DNA of 64,000 nucleotides. It comes from Sphingomonas sp. Leaf22. GTDB taxonomy: Bacteria; Pseudomonadota; Alphaproteobacteria; Sphingomonadales; Sphingomonadaceae. The stretch's first letter is position 1; every line of letters begins with the position of its first letter. A program made the position numbers and the translations under genes. Positions 34,046 to 43,371 of the stretch are shown here, piece after piece. The stretch spans positions 184,688 to 248,687 of the forward strand of contig NZ_LMKP01000041.1 of NCBI RefSeq assembly GCF_001421715.1, given 5' to 3'. The notes beneath the pieces were generated by a model. It worked only from the letters and a program-made list of their open reading frames with translations. It made no database searches and was not told the origin of the DNA.

Positions 34046-37005
34046 GCCTGACCCATATCTCCGTCCGCGGTGCGCGGGAGCATAACCTCAAGGGTGTCGA
34101 TATCGACATTCCGCGCGATACGCTGACGGTCATCACCGGCCTGTCGGGTTCGGGCAAATCGTCGCTCGCCTTCGACACGATCTATGCCGAGGGGCAGCGG
34201 CGGTACGTTGAGTCGCTGTCGGCCTATGCGCGCCAGTTCCTCGAACTGATGCAGAAGCCCAACGTCGAACATATCGAGGGGCTATCGCCGGCGATTTCGA
34301 TCGAGCAGAAGACGACCAGCCGCAATCCGCGATCGACGGTCGCGACGGTCACCGAAATCTACGATTACATGCGGTTGCTGTGGGCGCGGGTCGGCGTGCC
34401 CTATTCCCCTGCCACCGGCCTGCCGATCAGTGCGCAGACGGTCAGCCAGATGGTCGACCGGGTGCTGGCGCTGCGCGAAGGCACGCGGCTGCTGCTGCTT
34501 GCGCCGGTCGTGCGCGGGCGCAAGGGCGAGTATCGCAAGGAACTGGCCGAATGGCAGAAGGCCGGGTTCCAGCGGGTGCGGGTCAATGGCGAGGTCCATC
34601 TGATCGAGGATGCGCCTGCGCTCGACAAGAAGTTCAAGCATGACATCGAGGTCGTGGTCGACCGGCTGGTCGTGAACCCTGATGCGGCGACCCGGCTGGC
34701 CGAGAGTTTCGAGACCGCGTTGAAGCTGGCCGATGGCCTCGCCTATGTCGATCTGCTGGAAACGACGGTGGCGGAGGCGCAGCCGGGCAACCCGCCGATC
34801 GCCAGCGAACAGGGCGACCGCGCGACCGAGGCCGCACCGCAGACCGGCAAGCTGAAAGGCGCCGGCATCCCCGACAACCGCATCGTCTTTTCCGAGAAAT
34901 TCGCCTGTCCGGTCAGCGGCTTCACGATCAGCGAGATCGAGCCGCGCCTGTTCAGCTTCAACGCGCCACAAGGGGCCTGCCCGGCGTGCGACGGCCTTGG
35001 CGAGCGGCTGGAGTTCGACGAGGACCTGATCGTCCCGAACCACGAACTGTCGATCAAGAAGGGCGCGGTGGTGCCGTGGGCGAAGTCCAACCCGCCCTCC
35101 CCCTATTATATGCAGGTGCTGGGGTCGCTGGCGAAGGCGTACGACTTCTCGCTCGACACCGGGTGGAAGGATCTGCCCGAGGAAGCGCAGCGCGTGATCC
35201 TGCACGGCACCGCCGGCAAGCCGGTGACGCTGACCTTCATCGACGGCAAGAAGGCGTATGACGTCAAGAAGCCGTTCGAAGGCGTGCTCGGCAACCTCAA
35301 CCGGCGGATGCTGTCGACCGAAAGCGCGTGGATGCGCGAGGAACTGGCCAAATATCAGGCGTCGCAGCCGTGCGAGACCTGCCACGGCGCGCGCTTGAAG
35401 CCCGAGGCACTGGCGGTGAAGATCGCGATGCAGGACATCGCCTATGCCACGCATTTGTCGGTGGTCGATGCGCTGTGGTTCTTCCAGTCGCTGCCGGAGC
35501 ATTTCAACGACCAGCAAAAGGCGATCGCTCAGTCGATCCTGAAGGAGATCGTCGAGCGGCTCGGCTTCCTCAACAATGTCGGGCTGGATTATCTGAACCT
35601 CGACCGGACCAGTGGCACGCTGTCGGGTGGCGAGAGCCAGCGGATCCGGCTGGCGTCGCAGATCGGCAGCGGGCTGTCGGGCGTGCTGTATGTGCTCGAC
35701 GAACCGTCGATCGGGCTGCACCAGCGCGACAACGACATGCTGCTGGCGACGCTGCGCCGGCTGCGCGACCTCGGCAACACCGTGCTGGTGGTCGAGCATG
35801 ACGAGGATGCGATCCGCACCGCCGATTACGTCATCGACATGGGGCCGGGCGCGGGCGTTCATGGTGGCGAGGTCGTCGCCAAGGGGACGCTGAAACAGCT
35901 GCTGAAGTCGAAGGGGTCGATCACCGCCGATTACCTGAACGGTACCCGCGCGGTGCCGCTGCCGGAAAAGCGGCGCAAGGGCAACGGCAAGAAGCTGACG
36001 GTGCACAACGCCACCGCCAACAACCTGACCGGCGTCACCGCGTCGCTGCCGCTCGGCACCTTCACCTGCATCACCGGCGTGTCGGGATCGGGCAAGTCGA
36101 GCTTTACCATCGACACGCTCTATGCCGCCGCCGCGCGCACGCTGAACGGGGCGCGGATCGTGCAGGGCAAGCATGACAAGATCACCGGGCTGCAACATCT
36201 CGACAAGGTGATCGACATCGACCAGTCGCCGATCGGCCGCACCCCGCGGTCGAACCCGGCGACCTACACCGGGGCGTTCACGCAGATCCGCGACTGGTTC
36301 GCGGGGCTGCCCGAGGCGCAGGCGCGGGGCTACAAGCCCGGCAGGTTCAGCTTCAACGTGAAAGGCGGCCGGTGCGAGGCGTGCCAGGGCGACGGCGTGC
36401 TGAAGATCGAGATGCACTTCCTGCCCGACGTTTATGTGACGTGCGACGTGTGCCATGGCGCACGTTATAATCGCGAGACGCTGGAGGTGAAGTTCAAGGG
36501 GATGAGCATCGCCGACGTGCTCGACATGACGGTCGAGGACGCGGTCGAGTTCTTCAAGGCAGTGCCGCCGATCCGCGACAAGATGGCGATGCTGGCCGAG
36601 GTCGGCCTTGGGTACGTCAAGGTCGGGCAGCAGGCGACGACGCTGTCGGGCGGCGAGGCGCAGCGGGTGAAGCTGGCCAAGGAACTGGCACGCCGCGCGA
36701 CGGGCAATACGCTGTATATCCTCGACGAACCGACCACCGGCCTGCATTTCGAGGACGTCCGCAAGCTGCTGGAAGTGCTGCATCAGCTGGTCGAGCAGGG
36801 CAATACGGTCGTGGTGATCGAGCATAATCTCGACGTCATCAAGACCGCCGACTGGATTTTAGACATGGGCCCCGAAGGCGGCGTCAAGGGCGGCCGCGTG
36901 GTCGCCGAAGGCACGCCGGAAAAGGTCGCAGCGGTCGAGGGCAGCTTCACGGGCAAGTATCTCAAGCCGTTGCTCGATCCGGCACGGGCACAGGCGGCGG
37001 AGTGA
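34042..37005 (+). CDS. uvrA: Excinuclease ABC subunit A
   Basis: This 987-aa damage-recognition ATPase of nucleotide excision repair has two ABC modules: Walker A GLSGSGKS at residues 33-40 and GVSGSGKSS near residue 677, and ABC signatures [12 protein letters not shown] and [12 protein letters not shown]. There are two zinc-binding clusters ([19 protein letters not shown]...[14 protein letters not shown]...[10 protein letters not shown]). There is a short insertion around residues 250-285 ([21 protein letters not shown]). The ATG at 34042 ([17 protein letters not shown]) is the family start. Confidence 0.98.
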   Translation: MSLTHISVRGAREHNLKGVDIDIPRDTLTVITGLSGSGKSSLAFDTIYAEGQRRYVESLSAYARQFLELMQKPNVEHIEGLSPAISIEQKTTSRNPRSTVATVTEIYDYMRLLWARVGVPYSPATGLPISAQTVSQMVDRVLALREGTRLLLLAPVVRGRKGEYRKELAEWQKAGFQRVRVNGEVHLIEDAPALDKKFKHDIEVVVDRLVVNPDAATRLAESFETALKLADGLAYVDLLETTVAEAQPGNPPIASEQGDRATEAAPQTGKLKGAGIPDNRIVFSEKFACPVSGFTISEIEPRLFSFNAPQGACPACDGLGERLEFDEDLIVPNHELSIKKGAVVPWAKSNPPSPYYMQVLGSLAKAYDFSLDTGWKDLPEEAQRVILHGTAGKPVTLTFIDGKKAYDVKKPFEGVLGNLNRRMLSTESAWMREELAKYQASQPCETCHGARLKPEALAVKIAMQDIAYATHLSVVDALWFFQSLPEHFNDQQKAIAQSILKEIVERLGFLNNVGLDYLNLDRTSGTLSGGESQRIRLASQIGSGLSGVLYVLDEPSIGLHQRDNDMLLATLRRLRDLGNTVLVVEHDEDAIRTADYVIDMGPGAGVHGGEVVAKGTLKQLLKSKGSITADYLNGTRAVPLPEKRRKGNGKKLTVHNATANNLTGVTASLPLGTFTCITGVSGSGKSSFTIDTLYAAAARTLNGARIVQGKHDKITGLQHLDKVIDIDQSPIGRTPRSNPATYTGAFTQIRDWFAGLPEAQARGYKPGRFSFNVKGGRCEACQGDGVLKIEMHFLPDVYVTCDVCHGARYNRETLEVKFKGMSIADVLDMTVEDAVEFFKAVPPIRDKMAMLAEVGLGYVKVGQQATTLSGGEAQRVKLAKELARRATGNTLYILDEPTTGLHFEDVRKLLEVLHQLVEQGNTVVVIEHNLDVIKTADWILDMGPEGGVKGGRVVAEGTPEKVAAVEGSFTGKYLKPLLDPARAQAAE

Positions 37006-37547
37006 CCCTGTGGCGCGCCCCGTTTGAGGCGGCGCTACGGATGTTTGCCGCCGTCAGTGAAGCGTTGTGGGGAACGGGCCGGCCCCGCCCGATCCTGGTC
37101 GGCAGGGCGGCCGTCGAATATTGGTCGGGCAGCGCGGTTTCGACCGGCGATTTCGACGTTTGTTCGCGGGTGCAGCCCGAATTTGAAGCGGTCTTGCGTG
37201 ACCATGGTTTCGTGCGTCCCAGCGGTGCGGGCATGGCGACGCGCGGATGGATGCACCCGGGGCTGAGCCTGGGGTTCGAAGTCGTCGGCAGTACGCCCCT
37301 TGACGGTCTGGTGGATCGTGATCGCATCCACCTGATCGAAAATCTCACGCCGGGAGCTAACTTTGCCATTCTCGGTATCGAGGACCTGATCGCCGATCGC
37401 ATGGGCCAATATGCGTCCGGCACTGCCGCCAACCGTATCGATCAGGCGCGGTTGCTGTTCGGCCTTCATTCGGGCCTCGATCTCGATTATCTTGAGCGAC
37501 GGATACGCGAAGAAAGCTCGGGCGATTATGGTGTCGACGATTTGTGA
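37002..37547 (+). CDS. Nucleotidyltransferase-like protein (AbiEii/MNT-type fold)
   Basis: This 181-aa protein has a nucleotidyltransferase-like motif [11 protein letters not shown] (residues 43-53; G-S...D-x-D) followed by [23 protein letters not shown] and a C-terminal helical part ([15 protein letters not shown]...[24 protein letters not shown]). This resembles AbiEii/DUF6036-type enzymes, several of which are toxins. The start is GTG at 37002, overlapping the uvrA stop (GTGA). A 65-aa gene overlaps its end by 20 bp. GC is lower than in uvrA. A toxin role is only a possibility. Confidence 0.65.
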   Translation: MTLWRAPFEAALRMFAAVSEALWGTGRPRPILVGRAAVEYWSGSAVSTGDFDVCSRVQPEFEAVLRDHGFVRPSGAGMATRGWMHPGLSLGFEVVGSTPLDGLVDRDRIHLIENLTPGANFAILGIEDLIADRMGQYASGTAANRIDQARLLFGLHSGLDLDYLERRIREESSGDYGVDDL

Positions 37548-37725
37548 TCCCGAACGGGAAGCATGGCCTAGCCCTCGTATCGATCATGCGGCTTTTGCGG
37601 CGCGCCTGATCGAGCGCCGTGCCGCGCTCGGCAATCCCGAACTGCCGCGCAATGCCGGTGACAACCGGACCGAAAGCAAGCGCGCGTTGCTGGCCGCGAT
37701 CGAAGCGGCGGGCGGGCGCTGGTAA
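37528..37725 (+). CDS. Small basic protein, possible partner of nucleotidyltransferase
   Basis: This 65-aa ORF overlaps the nucleotidyltransferase gene by 20 bp in another frame. It shows features of a real conserved peptide (AFAARLIERRAALGNPELPRN, KRALLAAIEAAGGRW at the C-terminus). I do not know the family. A gene-pair layout (enzyme plus small overlapping protein) is compatible with a toxin-antitoxin module, with the usual order reversed. ATG at 37528 or GTG at 37531 could start it, and no strong ribosome-binding site is visible, consistent with coupling. Confidence 0.55.
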   Translation: MVSTICDPEREAWPSPRIDHAAFAARLIERRAALGNPELPRNAGDNRTESKRALLAAIEAAGGRW

Positions 37726-37780
37726 AGCCTTCGGTACAGAGAAAACGTACGGAACAACCTTTCCCGCACGGCATTCGGAC

Positions 37781-37794
37781 TTGATCGATATCAA
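37781..37794. promoter_or_regulatory. FNR/FixK-type box
   Basis: TTGAT-N4-ATCAA with perfect inverted halves, the consensus for FNR/FixK/Anr regulators. It lies 18 bp upstream of the ATG of the glycine-zipper lipoprotein gene, unusually close for activation, so repression or a chance match is possible. Confidence 0.45.
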
Positions 37795-37811
37795 GCGAAG
37801 GACCTGTCGAC

Positions 37812-38228
37812 ATGCGTGCGCTTACCCTCGGCCTCGTCGCCGCTGCCACCCTTGTTTCCGGATGTTCCGATTATGGCATGGGCGGCGGTGGTCCGCGCTA
37901 TGCCGATGCCGGCTATGGCCGTTATGATTATGACCGGCCCGATCCGTCGTACAACGGATATGATGCGGCGCGTTATTATCGCGACGACCGGCGGTATCGC
38001 GAGCGCCGCCTGTCGCGCAACGACCGGGTCTATGTCGGGCAGGACGGCCGTTATTATTGCCGCCGCACCGATGGTACGACCGGCCTGATCGTCGGCGGTA
38101 TCGCAGGCGGCGTACTGGGTTCGGCACTGCGTCCCGGCGGTTCGGGGCTGCTGGGTGCGCTGCTCGGCGGCGCGGCCGGGGCGGCCGGCGGTCAGGCGAT
38201 CGACCGCAACAACGTACGCTGCCGCTAA
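37812..38228 (+). CDS. Glycine-zipper lipoprotein (17 kDa antigen-like)
   Basis: This 138-aa predicted lipoprotein (lipobox LVSGC, Cys18) has a Tyr/Asp/Arg-rich repetitive middle (YADAGYGRYDYDRPDPSYNGYD) and a C-terminal glycine-zipper 2TM segment (TTGLIVGGIAGGVLGSALR...LLGALLGGAAGAAGGQAID). Such proteins insert in the outer membrane and are often stress-induced. The ATG at 37812 gives a clean signal peptide. An FNR/FixK-like box sits just upstream. A hairpin (about 38257-38280) follows before the cspA leader. Confidence 0.82.
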   Translation: MRALTLGLVAAATLVSGCSDYGMGGGGPRYADAGYGRYDYDRPDPSYNGYDAARYYRDDRRYRERRLSRNDRVYVGQDGRYYCRRTDGTTGLIVGGIAGGVLGSALRPGGSGLLGALLGGAAGAAGGQAIDRNNVRCR

Positions 38229-38256
38229 CCTCGTTCAGCCATTTCGACGTTCGATT

Positions 38257-38282
38257 GGCCCGCTCCCTTGCAAGGGGGCGGG
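38257..38282 (+). terminator. Hairpin after glycine-zipper gene
   Basis: Inverted sequence cccgctcccttgcaagggggcggg forms an imperfect 11-bp stem about 30 nt after the stop codon, before the cspA promoter/leader region. Confidence 0.5.
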
Positions 38283-38413
38283 TCGATCCCCATTTCCGCT
38301 TCGCTACAGTCGCAAATCGATGGTGTCCTGCTTTGCGGCATGTTCCTTCTTTCCCTGCTGTCTACGGCGCGGGTGATGGGCGTTCCGTCGCCTGCAAATC
38401 GAAAGGAACCTGC

Positions 38414-38626
38414 ATGGCCACGCTTGGCACCGTAAAATTTTTCAACATGGACAAGGGCTATGGCTTCATCGCGCCGGATAATGGCGGCGAAGACGCTTTC
38501 GTCCATATCTCGGCCGTGGAACGCGCCGGGATGGTGACGCTGAACCAGAACCAGCGCGTCGGATACGAGCTGGAAGAGGATCGCCGCGGTCGCGTGAGCG
38601 CGGTGAACCTGACCGCCGCCGACTGA
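38414..38626 (+). CDS. cspA: Cold-shock protein (CspA family)
   Basis: This 70-aa single cold-shock domain has RNP1 KGYGFIAP and RNP2 AFVHIS, binds single-stranded RNA/DNA and acts as an RNA chaperone. The ATG at 38414 follows AAAGGAA at 5-10 nt. A leader of up to about 130 nt precedes it, in line with regulation at the mRNA level in cold-shock genes, but I cannot define a specific structure. A strong terminator follows at 38637-38663. Confidence 0.94.
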   Translation: MATLGTVKFFNMDKGYGFIAPDNGGEDAFVHISAVERAGMVTLNQNQRVGYELEEDRRGRVSAVNLTAAD

Positions 38627-38636
38627 TCGGTTCGTG

Positions 38637-38663
38637 GGTGCGGGCGGATCGTCCGCCCGCACC
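38637..38663 (+). terminator. Terminator of cspA
   Basis: A 12-bp perfect stem GGTGCGGGCGGA / TCCGCCCGCACC with TCG loop, 10 nt after the stop, followed by TTCCTCC. Confidence 0.65.
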
Positions 38664-38693
38664 TTCCTCCAGCAAGTAAAAGGTCCCGCCCCC

Positions 38694-38903
38694 TTGGCTG
38701 ACACCTCCGAAGCCTACCGCGCCCGTGCCGCCGTCGAACGCGCCAATGCCGATGCCGCGACGCTGGACAATGTCCGCGACCGTTGCCGCCGTGCCGAGCA
38801 TGCGTGGACCGAAATGGCCGAGCGCGCCGAACGCACCACCGAGCAGCGCCTGATCCGCGAAGCCGCGACCGTTCGCCGGTCGGAAACGCTCGCCCACGAT
38901 TGA
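38694..38903 (+). CDS. Small coiled-coil protein, unknown function
   Basis: This is a 69-aa, strongly helical, charged protein (AYRARAAVERANADAATLDN, CRRAEHAWTEMAERAERTTE). A TTG at 38694 (LADTSEAYRA) is preferred because sphingomonad relatives begin 'MADTSEAYRAR'. An ATG at 38634 would run through the cspA terminator and is less likely. No function is known. It probably forms a helical hairpin or coiled coil. Confidence 0.65.
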   Translation: MADTSEAYRARAAVERANADAATLDNVRDRCRRAEHAWTEMAERAERTTEQRLIREAATVRRSETLAHD

Positions 38904-38955
38904 ACCTGCGCGTGGCCCGGTCGTTGGACCGGGTGATACACGAAAGGTACAATTG

Positions 38956-39285
38956 ATGGCCAAGCATAAGAAACCAAAGCCCAAATCCCGCAAGGCAGGC
39001 GTATCGACGCTGCGGACCGTGGCGCTGGGTGTCGCAGGGATCGCCGTCGGCCTGTTCGGTGTGCTGCTTGCGCGGCGCAAGGCACCGGGCGAGGGTCATG
39101 CCGCACCCGATCTGGCACTGGACAAGCCGCGCGCTGCCGCAGGTGATCGTGCGCCCGAAGCCTTTCGTCCAGACCCGACTGCACCGGTACCGGCGTCTGA
39201 GCGCGAGGCGCTGCGCCCTGCGACGGGTCCTGCACCTTCGATCGTCGCGCCGCGCGGCAGCATGGCGTCGCAAACGGGGACCTGA
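38956..39285 (+). CDS. Small single-span membrane protein
   Basis: This 109-aa protein has a very basic N-terminus (MAKHKKPKPKSRKAG), one membrane helix (VALGVAGIAVGLFGVLLA) and a Pro/Ala-rich, probably disordered C-terminus. GAAAGG precedes the ATG at 38956 by 8-9 nt. Topology by the positive-inside rule puts the basic end in the cytoplasm. Unknown function. It converges with the TonB-dependent receptor gene, stops 20 bp apart. Confidence 0.72.
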   Translation: MAKHKKPKPKSRKAGVSTLRTVALGVAGIAVGLFGVLLARRKAPGEGHAAPDLALDKPRAAAGDRAPEAFRPDPTAPVPASEREALRPATGPAPSIVAPRGSMASQTGT

Positions 39286-39305
39286 TGCCGCGAGCGGCGG
39301 TTCGA

Positions 39306-41336
39306 TCAGCCGCCGAACCGTATTCCCAGCCAAAACGTCCGCGGCGATGCGCGTTCCACTACGCCATCGCCGCCGACCGCTGCTTCGATGCGGGCGTCGG
39401 TCACGTTTTCGGCCCGCCCCTGCACCGACAGTCCACGCGACAGCGGTACCGATAGGACCGCGTCAAGCGTGGTCGCATCGGCAAGACGGCGCTGGTTCGC
39501 ATCGTCCTCATACTGGTCCGACACGTAGCGGAGCGTTGCCGCCGCTTGCCAGCCGGCGCGCCGCCAGCCGATCGTTGCCGAGCCGCTATGGGTCGGCGTC
39601 TGGGCCGGGCGCAAGCCATCGAGCACGCCGCCGTCGACGACCCGCGCATCGGTATAGGCGTAGGACAGGCGCGCTTCCCATTCCAGCCAGCCGGTCGATG
39701 CATCGAGTTCGGCCCCCCGCACCCGGACATGATCGAGATTGGCGCGACGGCGGAACACACCGGCCGCCGACACGAAGCCGACGCCCGGAAACACGCCGGG
39801 TCCGTTGGCGACGGTGACGTTGGCGATGGCGTCGCGCAGGTCGTTGGCAAAAGCGGTCGCGGCAATGCGGGTCCGGGCAGCGGGCCGGAGTTCCAGCCCG
39901 ACCTCACCACCCCATAATGTTTCCGGCGACAGCGCGGCGTTGGCGGCAGTGGCGTCGGCACCGACCCGGAACGGGCGATAAAGTTCGTTCAGTGTCGGCA
40001 GCCGCCAGCCGCGATAGCCCGCCGCCCTTACTGTCACCGCCGGGTCCAGTGTCCACGCCACCCCCGCCCGTCCGGTCGGTTGCCAGCCACTGTGCGTGGC
40101 GAAACGTTGATCGGTAAGCGCCGTGCCGGTCAGCAATGACTCCTGTAATCGTCCCGTCGCGATCGTCCAGCGATCGATCCTGCCACCTGCATTCAGCACG
40201 ACATCACCGGTAGCAAGGCTGGCGTCGGCGAACAGACCGCCGGTCGTGTTGCGTCCACCCGCGACCCGCCGCCGGGTCGGGTTGCCCGCGACATAGGTGT
40301 ATAATTCCTGCGCTTCGCCGCTGACGACGCGCACGTCGCCCCCCAATCGGAACGACAGGCTGCCGAAATCGGGCGCAATCTCAGCCCGGCCGCCGATACC
40401 GGTTGCGGGAACATTATATTGGTCGAGCGTCAGCGCGGTCGTCACGCGGCCGGTCCCGACGCTGGCGAACCGACTGTCAAAGGCGCGAGTCTGGAGATAG
40501 CCGAGCAGCGACCAGCCGGTCGGTCCACGCCCGACCAGCCGGACGCTGGCATCGGCCCCTTCGCTGCGATTGTCGGTGAAATCGAGACCGCGGTCGCGAC
40601 GGTCGGTGAAGCCGGACACGTTCGCCTGCAACTCGGTCGCCGCACCGACCTGCACCACCGCGCGGGCGGCGGCGCTGGCCTGTTCGAACGGGGCCGCACG
40701 GTCGGCGGGGCCACGACTGTCGGCCACGATGGGCACGAAGCCGTCGCCACGGGCATAGGCTCCCGACAGGGTCGCGAAGCCGCCGCTCCGCGTCAGTCCG
40801 GCAGAACCGCGCGCGTCGATCGATTCCCGGCTGCCATAGCTGAGCGATCCGGCGAACGGCGACAGGTCGTCCGGCGTCGCGCTGTCGAGTTCGATCGTGC
40901 CGGCCAGCGCGCCCGGTCCGGCGACGCCACTACCACCGCCGCGCGTCACGCGGACCCGGCCGAGCCGGTCGGTGGCGTAAGCGGGAAAGGCGACCCAGCC
41001 GCCGAACGGATCGGCCTGTGGCACACCGTCGAGCAGCAGGAGCGCGCGGCTCGACGCATTGCCGCCAAGGCCGCGCAGGGTGATGCCCTGGCTGGTCGGA
41101 TTGGCGGTGCGCGAGTCCGATCGGCGAAATTGCTGGAGACCGGCGACGTTGCGCAGCACATCCTCGACCCGCCCGCTGGCCGAGGACAGAATGCGGTCAC
41201 GGTCGATGGTGACGATGTCATAGACGCGGTCGCCCGGCGCATCGGCAAGGCCACGCCCGGTGACGACGATCTCCGGCGCGTCCTGTGCCGCCGCCGCGCC
41301 CGGCCACGCCGCCAATATCCATAGAAACCGCTTCAC
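39306..41336 (-). CDS. TonB-dependent outer-membrane receptor
   Basis: This 676-aa protein has a signal peptide (MKRFLWILAAWPGAAAAQ), TonB box (PEIVVTGRG), plug domain (DVLRNVAGLQQFRRSDSRTAN...GITLRGLGGNASSRALLLLDGVPQADPFGG) and a beta-barrel ending in the terminal aromatic-type strand FWLGIRFGG. The substrate is not evident. The plug resembles BtuB/vitamin or siderophore receptors. It begins 21 bp after the sufA stop on the same strand, so it is probably co-transcribed with the SUF operon, which would fit an iron-related cargo. Confidence 0.9.
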   Translation of the reverse strand: MKRFLWILAAWPGAAAAQDAPEIVVTGRGLADAPGDRVYDIVTIDRDRILSSASGRVEDVLRNVAGLQQFRRSDSRTANPTSQGITLRGLGGNASSRALLLLDGVPQADPFGGWVAFPAYATDRLGRVRVTRGGGSGVAGPGALAGTIELDSATPDDLSPFAGSLSYGSRESIDARGSAGLTRSGGFATLSGAYARGDGFVPIVADSRGPADRAAPFEQASAAARAVVQVGAATELQANVSGFTDRRDRGLDFTDNRSEGADASVRLVGRGPTGWSLLGYLQTRAFDSRFASVGTGRVTTALTLDQYNVPATGIGGRAEIAPDFGSLSFRLGGDVRVVSGEAQELYTYVAGNPTRRRVAGGRNTTGGLFADASLATGDVVLNAGGRIDRWTIATGRLQESLLTGTALTDQRFATHSGWQPTGRAGVAWTLDPAVTVRAAGYRGWRLPTLNELYRPFRVGADATAANAALSPETLWGGEVGLELRPAARTRIAATAFANDLRDAIANVTVANGPGVFPGVGFVSAAGVFRRRANLDHVRVRGAELDASTGWLEWEARLSYAYTDARVVDGGVLDGLRPAQTPTHSGSATIGWRRAGWQAAATLRYVSDQYEDDANQRRLADATTLDAVLSVPLSRGLSVQGRAENVTDARIEAAVGGDGVVERASPRTFWLGIRFGG

Positions 41337-41357
41337 ACCTGTCCCCCGATGGGACGA

Positions 41358-41705
41358 TCAGACCGTGAAGCTTTCCCCGCACCCGCACGCGCCCTTGGCA
41401 TTCGGATTGGCGAAGACGAAGCCCGCAGTGAAATCGTCCTCGACCCAGTCCATCGTCGAACCGATCAGGTAGAGGATCGATCCGCCGTCGACGAAGAAGG
41501 TCCCGCCCGGCGTTTCGATCCGTTCGTCCATCGGGTTGGCGGCAGTCACGTAATCGACCGAATAGGCAAGGCCCGAACAGCCGCGCCGGGGCGTCGACAG
41601 CTTCACCCCGATCGCTTGCGCAGGGGCCTTCGCCATCAGGTCCGCAACGCGCCGTTCGGCATTGGCGGTCAGGTTGATCGCGGCGGGGCGGACGCGCGTG
41701 GCCAT
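41358..41705 (-). CDS. sufA: A-type Fe-S carrier (SufA/IscA/ErpA)
   Basis: This 115-aa A-type carrier has the three conserved cysteines in place: Cys43 (RGCSGLAY) and CGCG at 107-110 (Cys107, Cys109). It accepts clusters from SufBCD and passes them to target proteins. The ATG at 41705 overlaps the sufT stop by one base (TAATG). Position at the end of the suf cluster supports SufA, although the sequence type could also serve as ErpA. Confidence 0.93.
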   Translation of the reverse strand: MATRVRPAAINLTANAERRVADLMAKAPAQAIGVKLSTPRRGCSGLAYSVDYVTAANPMDERIETPGGTFFVDGGSILYLIGSTMDWVEDDFTAGFVFANPNAKGACGCGESFTV

Positions 41706-42169
41706 TACAGCATTCCCAGTTCGAGCTTGGCGTCGTCGGACATTTTCTGCGGGTCCCATGGCGGATCCCAGACGAGATTGACGTCGGCGGTGGCGACGCC
41801 CGGCACTGCCGAGACGCGCAATTCGACCTCGGCCGGCATCGATTCCGCCACCGGGCAATGCGGCGTGGTCAGCGTCATCGTCACCGCAACATGGCCGTTG
41901 TCCACGACATCGACGCCGTAGATCAGGCCCAGATCATAGATGTTGACCGGAATTTCCGGGTCGAAGATTTCCTTGAGCGACGCGATGACCGCTTCGTACA
42001 CGTCGCCGCCCGGCTCGCCCGCCGGCTGCGGTTCGGGCTTTTGCGCCAGGAAACCGTCGAGATAGTCGCGGCGGCGCGGCGGGGCTTCCTCCGCATCGGT
42101 CACGCGGGCGCGGGGCGGCGACGGCACCGCGCTGACCTCCTCGACATCGAAATGGCGTTCGTCGTTCAT
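41705..42169 (-). CDS. sufT: SUF system assembly factor SufT (MIP18/DUF59)
   Basis: This 154-aa protein has an N-terminal acidic/Pro-rich extension (about 50 residues) followed by a DUF59 domain (IFDPEIPVNIYDLGLIYGVDV, LTTPHCPVAESMP with the conserved Cys, DPPWDPQKMSDDAKLELGM). SufT helps Fe-S cluster maturation under high demand or iron limitation. ATGA overlap with sufS and one-base overlap with sufA show tight operon coupling. Confidence 0.94.
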   Translation of the reverse strand: MNDERHFDVEEVSAVPSPPRARVTDAEEAPPRRRDYLDGFLAQKPEPQPAGEPGGDVYEAVIASLKEIFDPEIPVNIYDLGLIYGVDVVDNGHVAVTMTLTTPHCPVAESMPAEVELRVSAVPGVATADVNLVWDPPWDPQKMSDDAKLELGML

Positions 42170-43371
42170 CCGAAAATCCTGCTTACCCGTTCCAGTCCGC
42201 GCACCAGCGCATCGACATCGGCCGGTCCGTTATACACGCCGAAGCTCGCCCGCGCGGTGGCCGGCACGCCCAGCACGTCCATCAGCGGCTGTGCGCAATG
42301 ATGGCCGGCACGGATCGCGACGCGTTCCTCATCTAAGATGGTGCCGACATCGTGCGGATGCACCCCCTCCACCACGAAACTGACGATGCCGGCAGCGTCG
42401 TCGGGTCCGAGCAGCCGTACCGAATTGATCCGGCCGAGTGCGTCGCGGGTGGCGGTGACCAGCGCGGTTTCATGCGCATGGATCGCGTCCAGCCCGATGC
42501 CGTCGACATAGTCGATCGCGGCATGCAGCCCGAGCGCACCGACGATATGCGGCGTCCCTGCCTCGAACCGAGCGGGCGGCGGGGCATAGGTGGTGCGCTC
42601 GAAGGTCACGCGGTCGATCATCGCGCCGCCGCCCTGCACCGGATGCATCGATTCCAACAGTTCCGCGCGGCCCCACAGCACGCCGATACCGGTCGGGCCG
42701 TACAGCTTGTGCCCCGAAAAAACGTAGAAGTCGCAGTCGAGCGCGGCGACATCGACCGCCACGCGCGGCACTGCCTGACACCCGTCGAGCAACAGCTTAG
42801 CCCCGACCGAATGGGCGATGTCGGCGGCGCGGCGGCCGTCGAGCATCGATCCCAGCACGTTCGACACATGCGCCAGCGAGACCAGCTTATGCTCGGGCCG
42901 GATCATCGCCGCCATCGTGTCGAGATCGATCCGCCCGTCCGGCGTCAGCGGCACGACGTCGATTGCGACGCCAATCCGCTCGGCGACCAACTGCCATGGC
43001 ACGATATTCGAATGATGTTCGAGCATCGACAACAGGATGCGGTCGCCGGCCTTCAGATGGCGTTCGGCCCAGCCCTGCGCGACCAGATTGATCCCCTCGG
43101 TCGCGCCACGCACGAACACGCATTCCTCTGGCGCGGCGGCACCGATGAACGTGGCGACGCGGCGGCGCGCTGCTTCGTACGCAAGCGTCATGTCGGCCGA
43201 GCGCTGGTACACCCCGCGATGCACCGTGGCATAGGTCGTGTCATAGGCGCGGGTGATCGCGTCGATCACCGGCTGCGGCTTTTGCGAGGTCGCCGCGGTG
43301 TCGAGATACGACCAGCCGGCGGGGATGGCGGGGAAGTCGCTGACGCGGTCGAGGGGGGTGGTTTCGCTCAA
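42166..43371 (-). CDS. sufS: Cysteine desulfurase SufS
   Basis: This 401-aa PLP enzyme mobilises sulfur from cysteine for Fe-S cluster assembly. The PLP Lys is in FSGHKLYGPTG, the catalytic loop Cys in AGHHCAQPLM, and the cofactor contacts in EHHSNIVPWQ and DGCQAVPR. A TTG at 43371 overlapping the sufD stop (TTGA) is the likely start. The frame is open upstream but overlaps sufD. Group II (SufS) type is indicated by the short catalytic loop. No SufE gene is nearby, so a SufE/SufU partner must lie elsewhere. Confidence 0.94.
   Translation of the reverse strand: MSETTPLDRVSDFPAIPAGWSYLDTAATSQKPQPVIDAITRAYDTTYATVHRGVYQRSADMTLAYEAARRRVATFIGAAAPEECVFVRGATEGINLVAQGWAERHLKAGDRILLSMLEHHSNIVPWQLVAERIGVAIDVVPLTPDGRIDLDTMAAMIRPEHKLVSLAHVSNVLGSMLDGRRAADIAHSVGAKLLLDGCQAVPRVAVDVAALDCDFYVFSGHKLYGPTGIGVLWGRAELLESMHPVQGGGAMIDRVTFERTTYAPPPARFEAGTPHIVGALGLHAAIDYVDGIGLDAIHAHETALVTATRDALGRINSVRLLGPDDAAGIVSFVVEGVHPHDVGTILDEERVAIRAGHHCAQPLMDVLGVPATARASFGVYNGPADVDALVRGLERVSRIFG

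Noticed and set aside
34282..36825. Open frame of 847 codons opposite uvrA
   Set aside because: Antisense shadow of a highly biased gene. No recognisable domain.
38634..38693. Upstream ATG start for the small coiled-coil gene
   Set aside because: The extension would translate the cspA terminator hairpin, and the TTG at 38694 fits relatives better.
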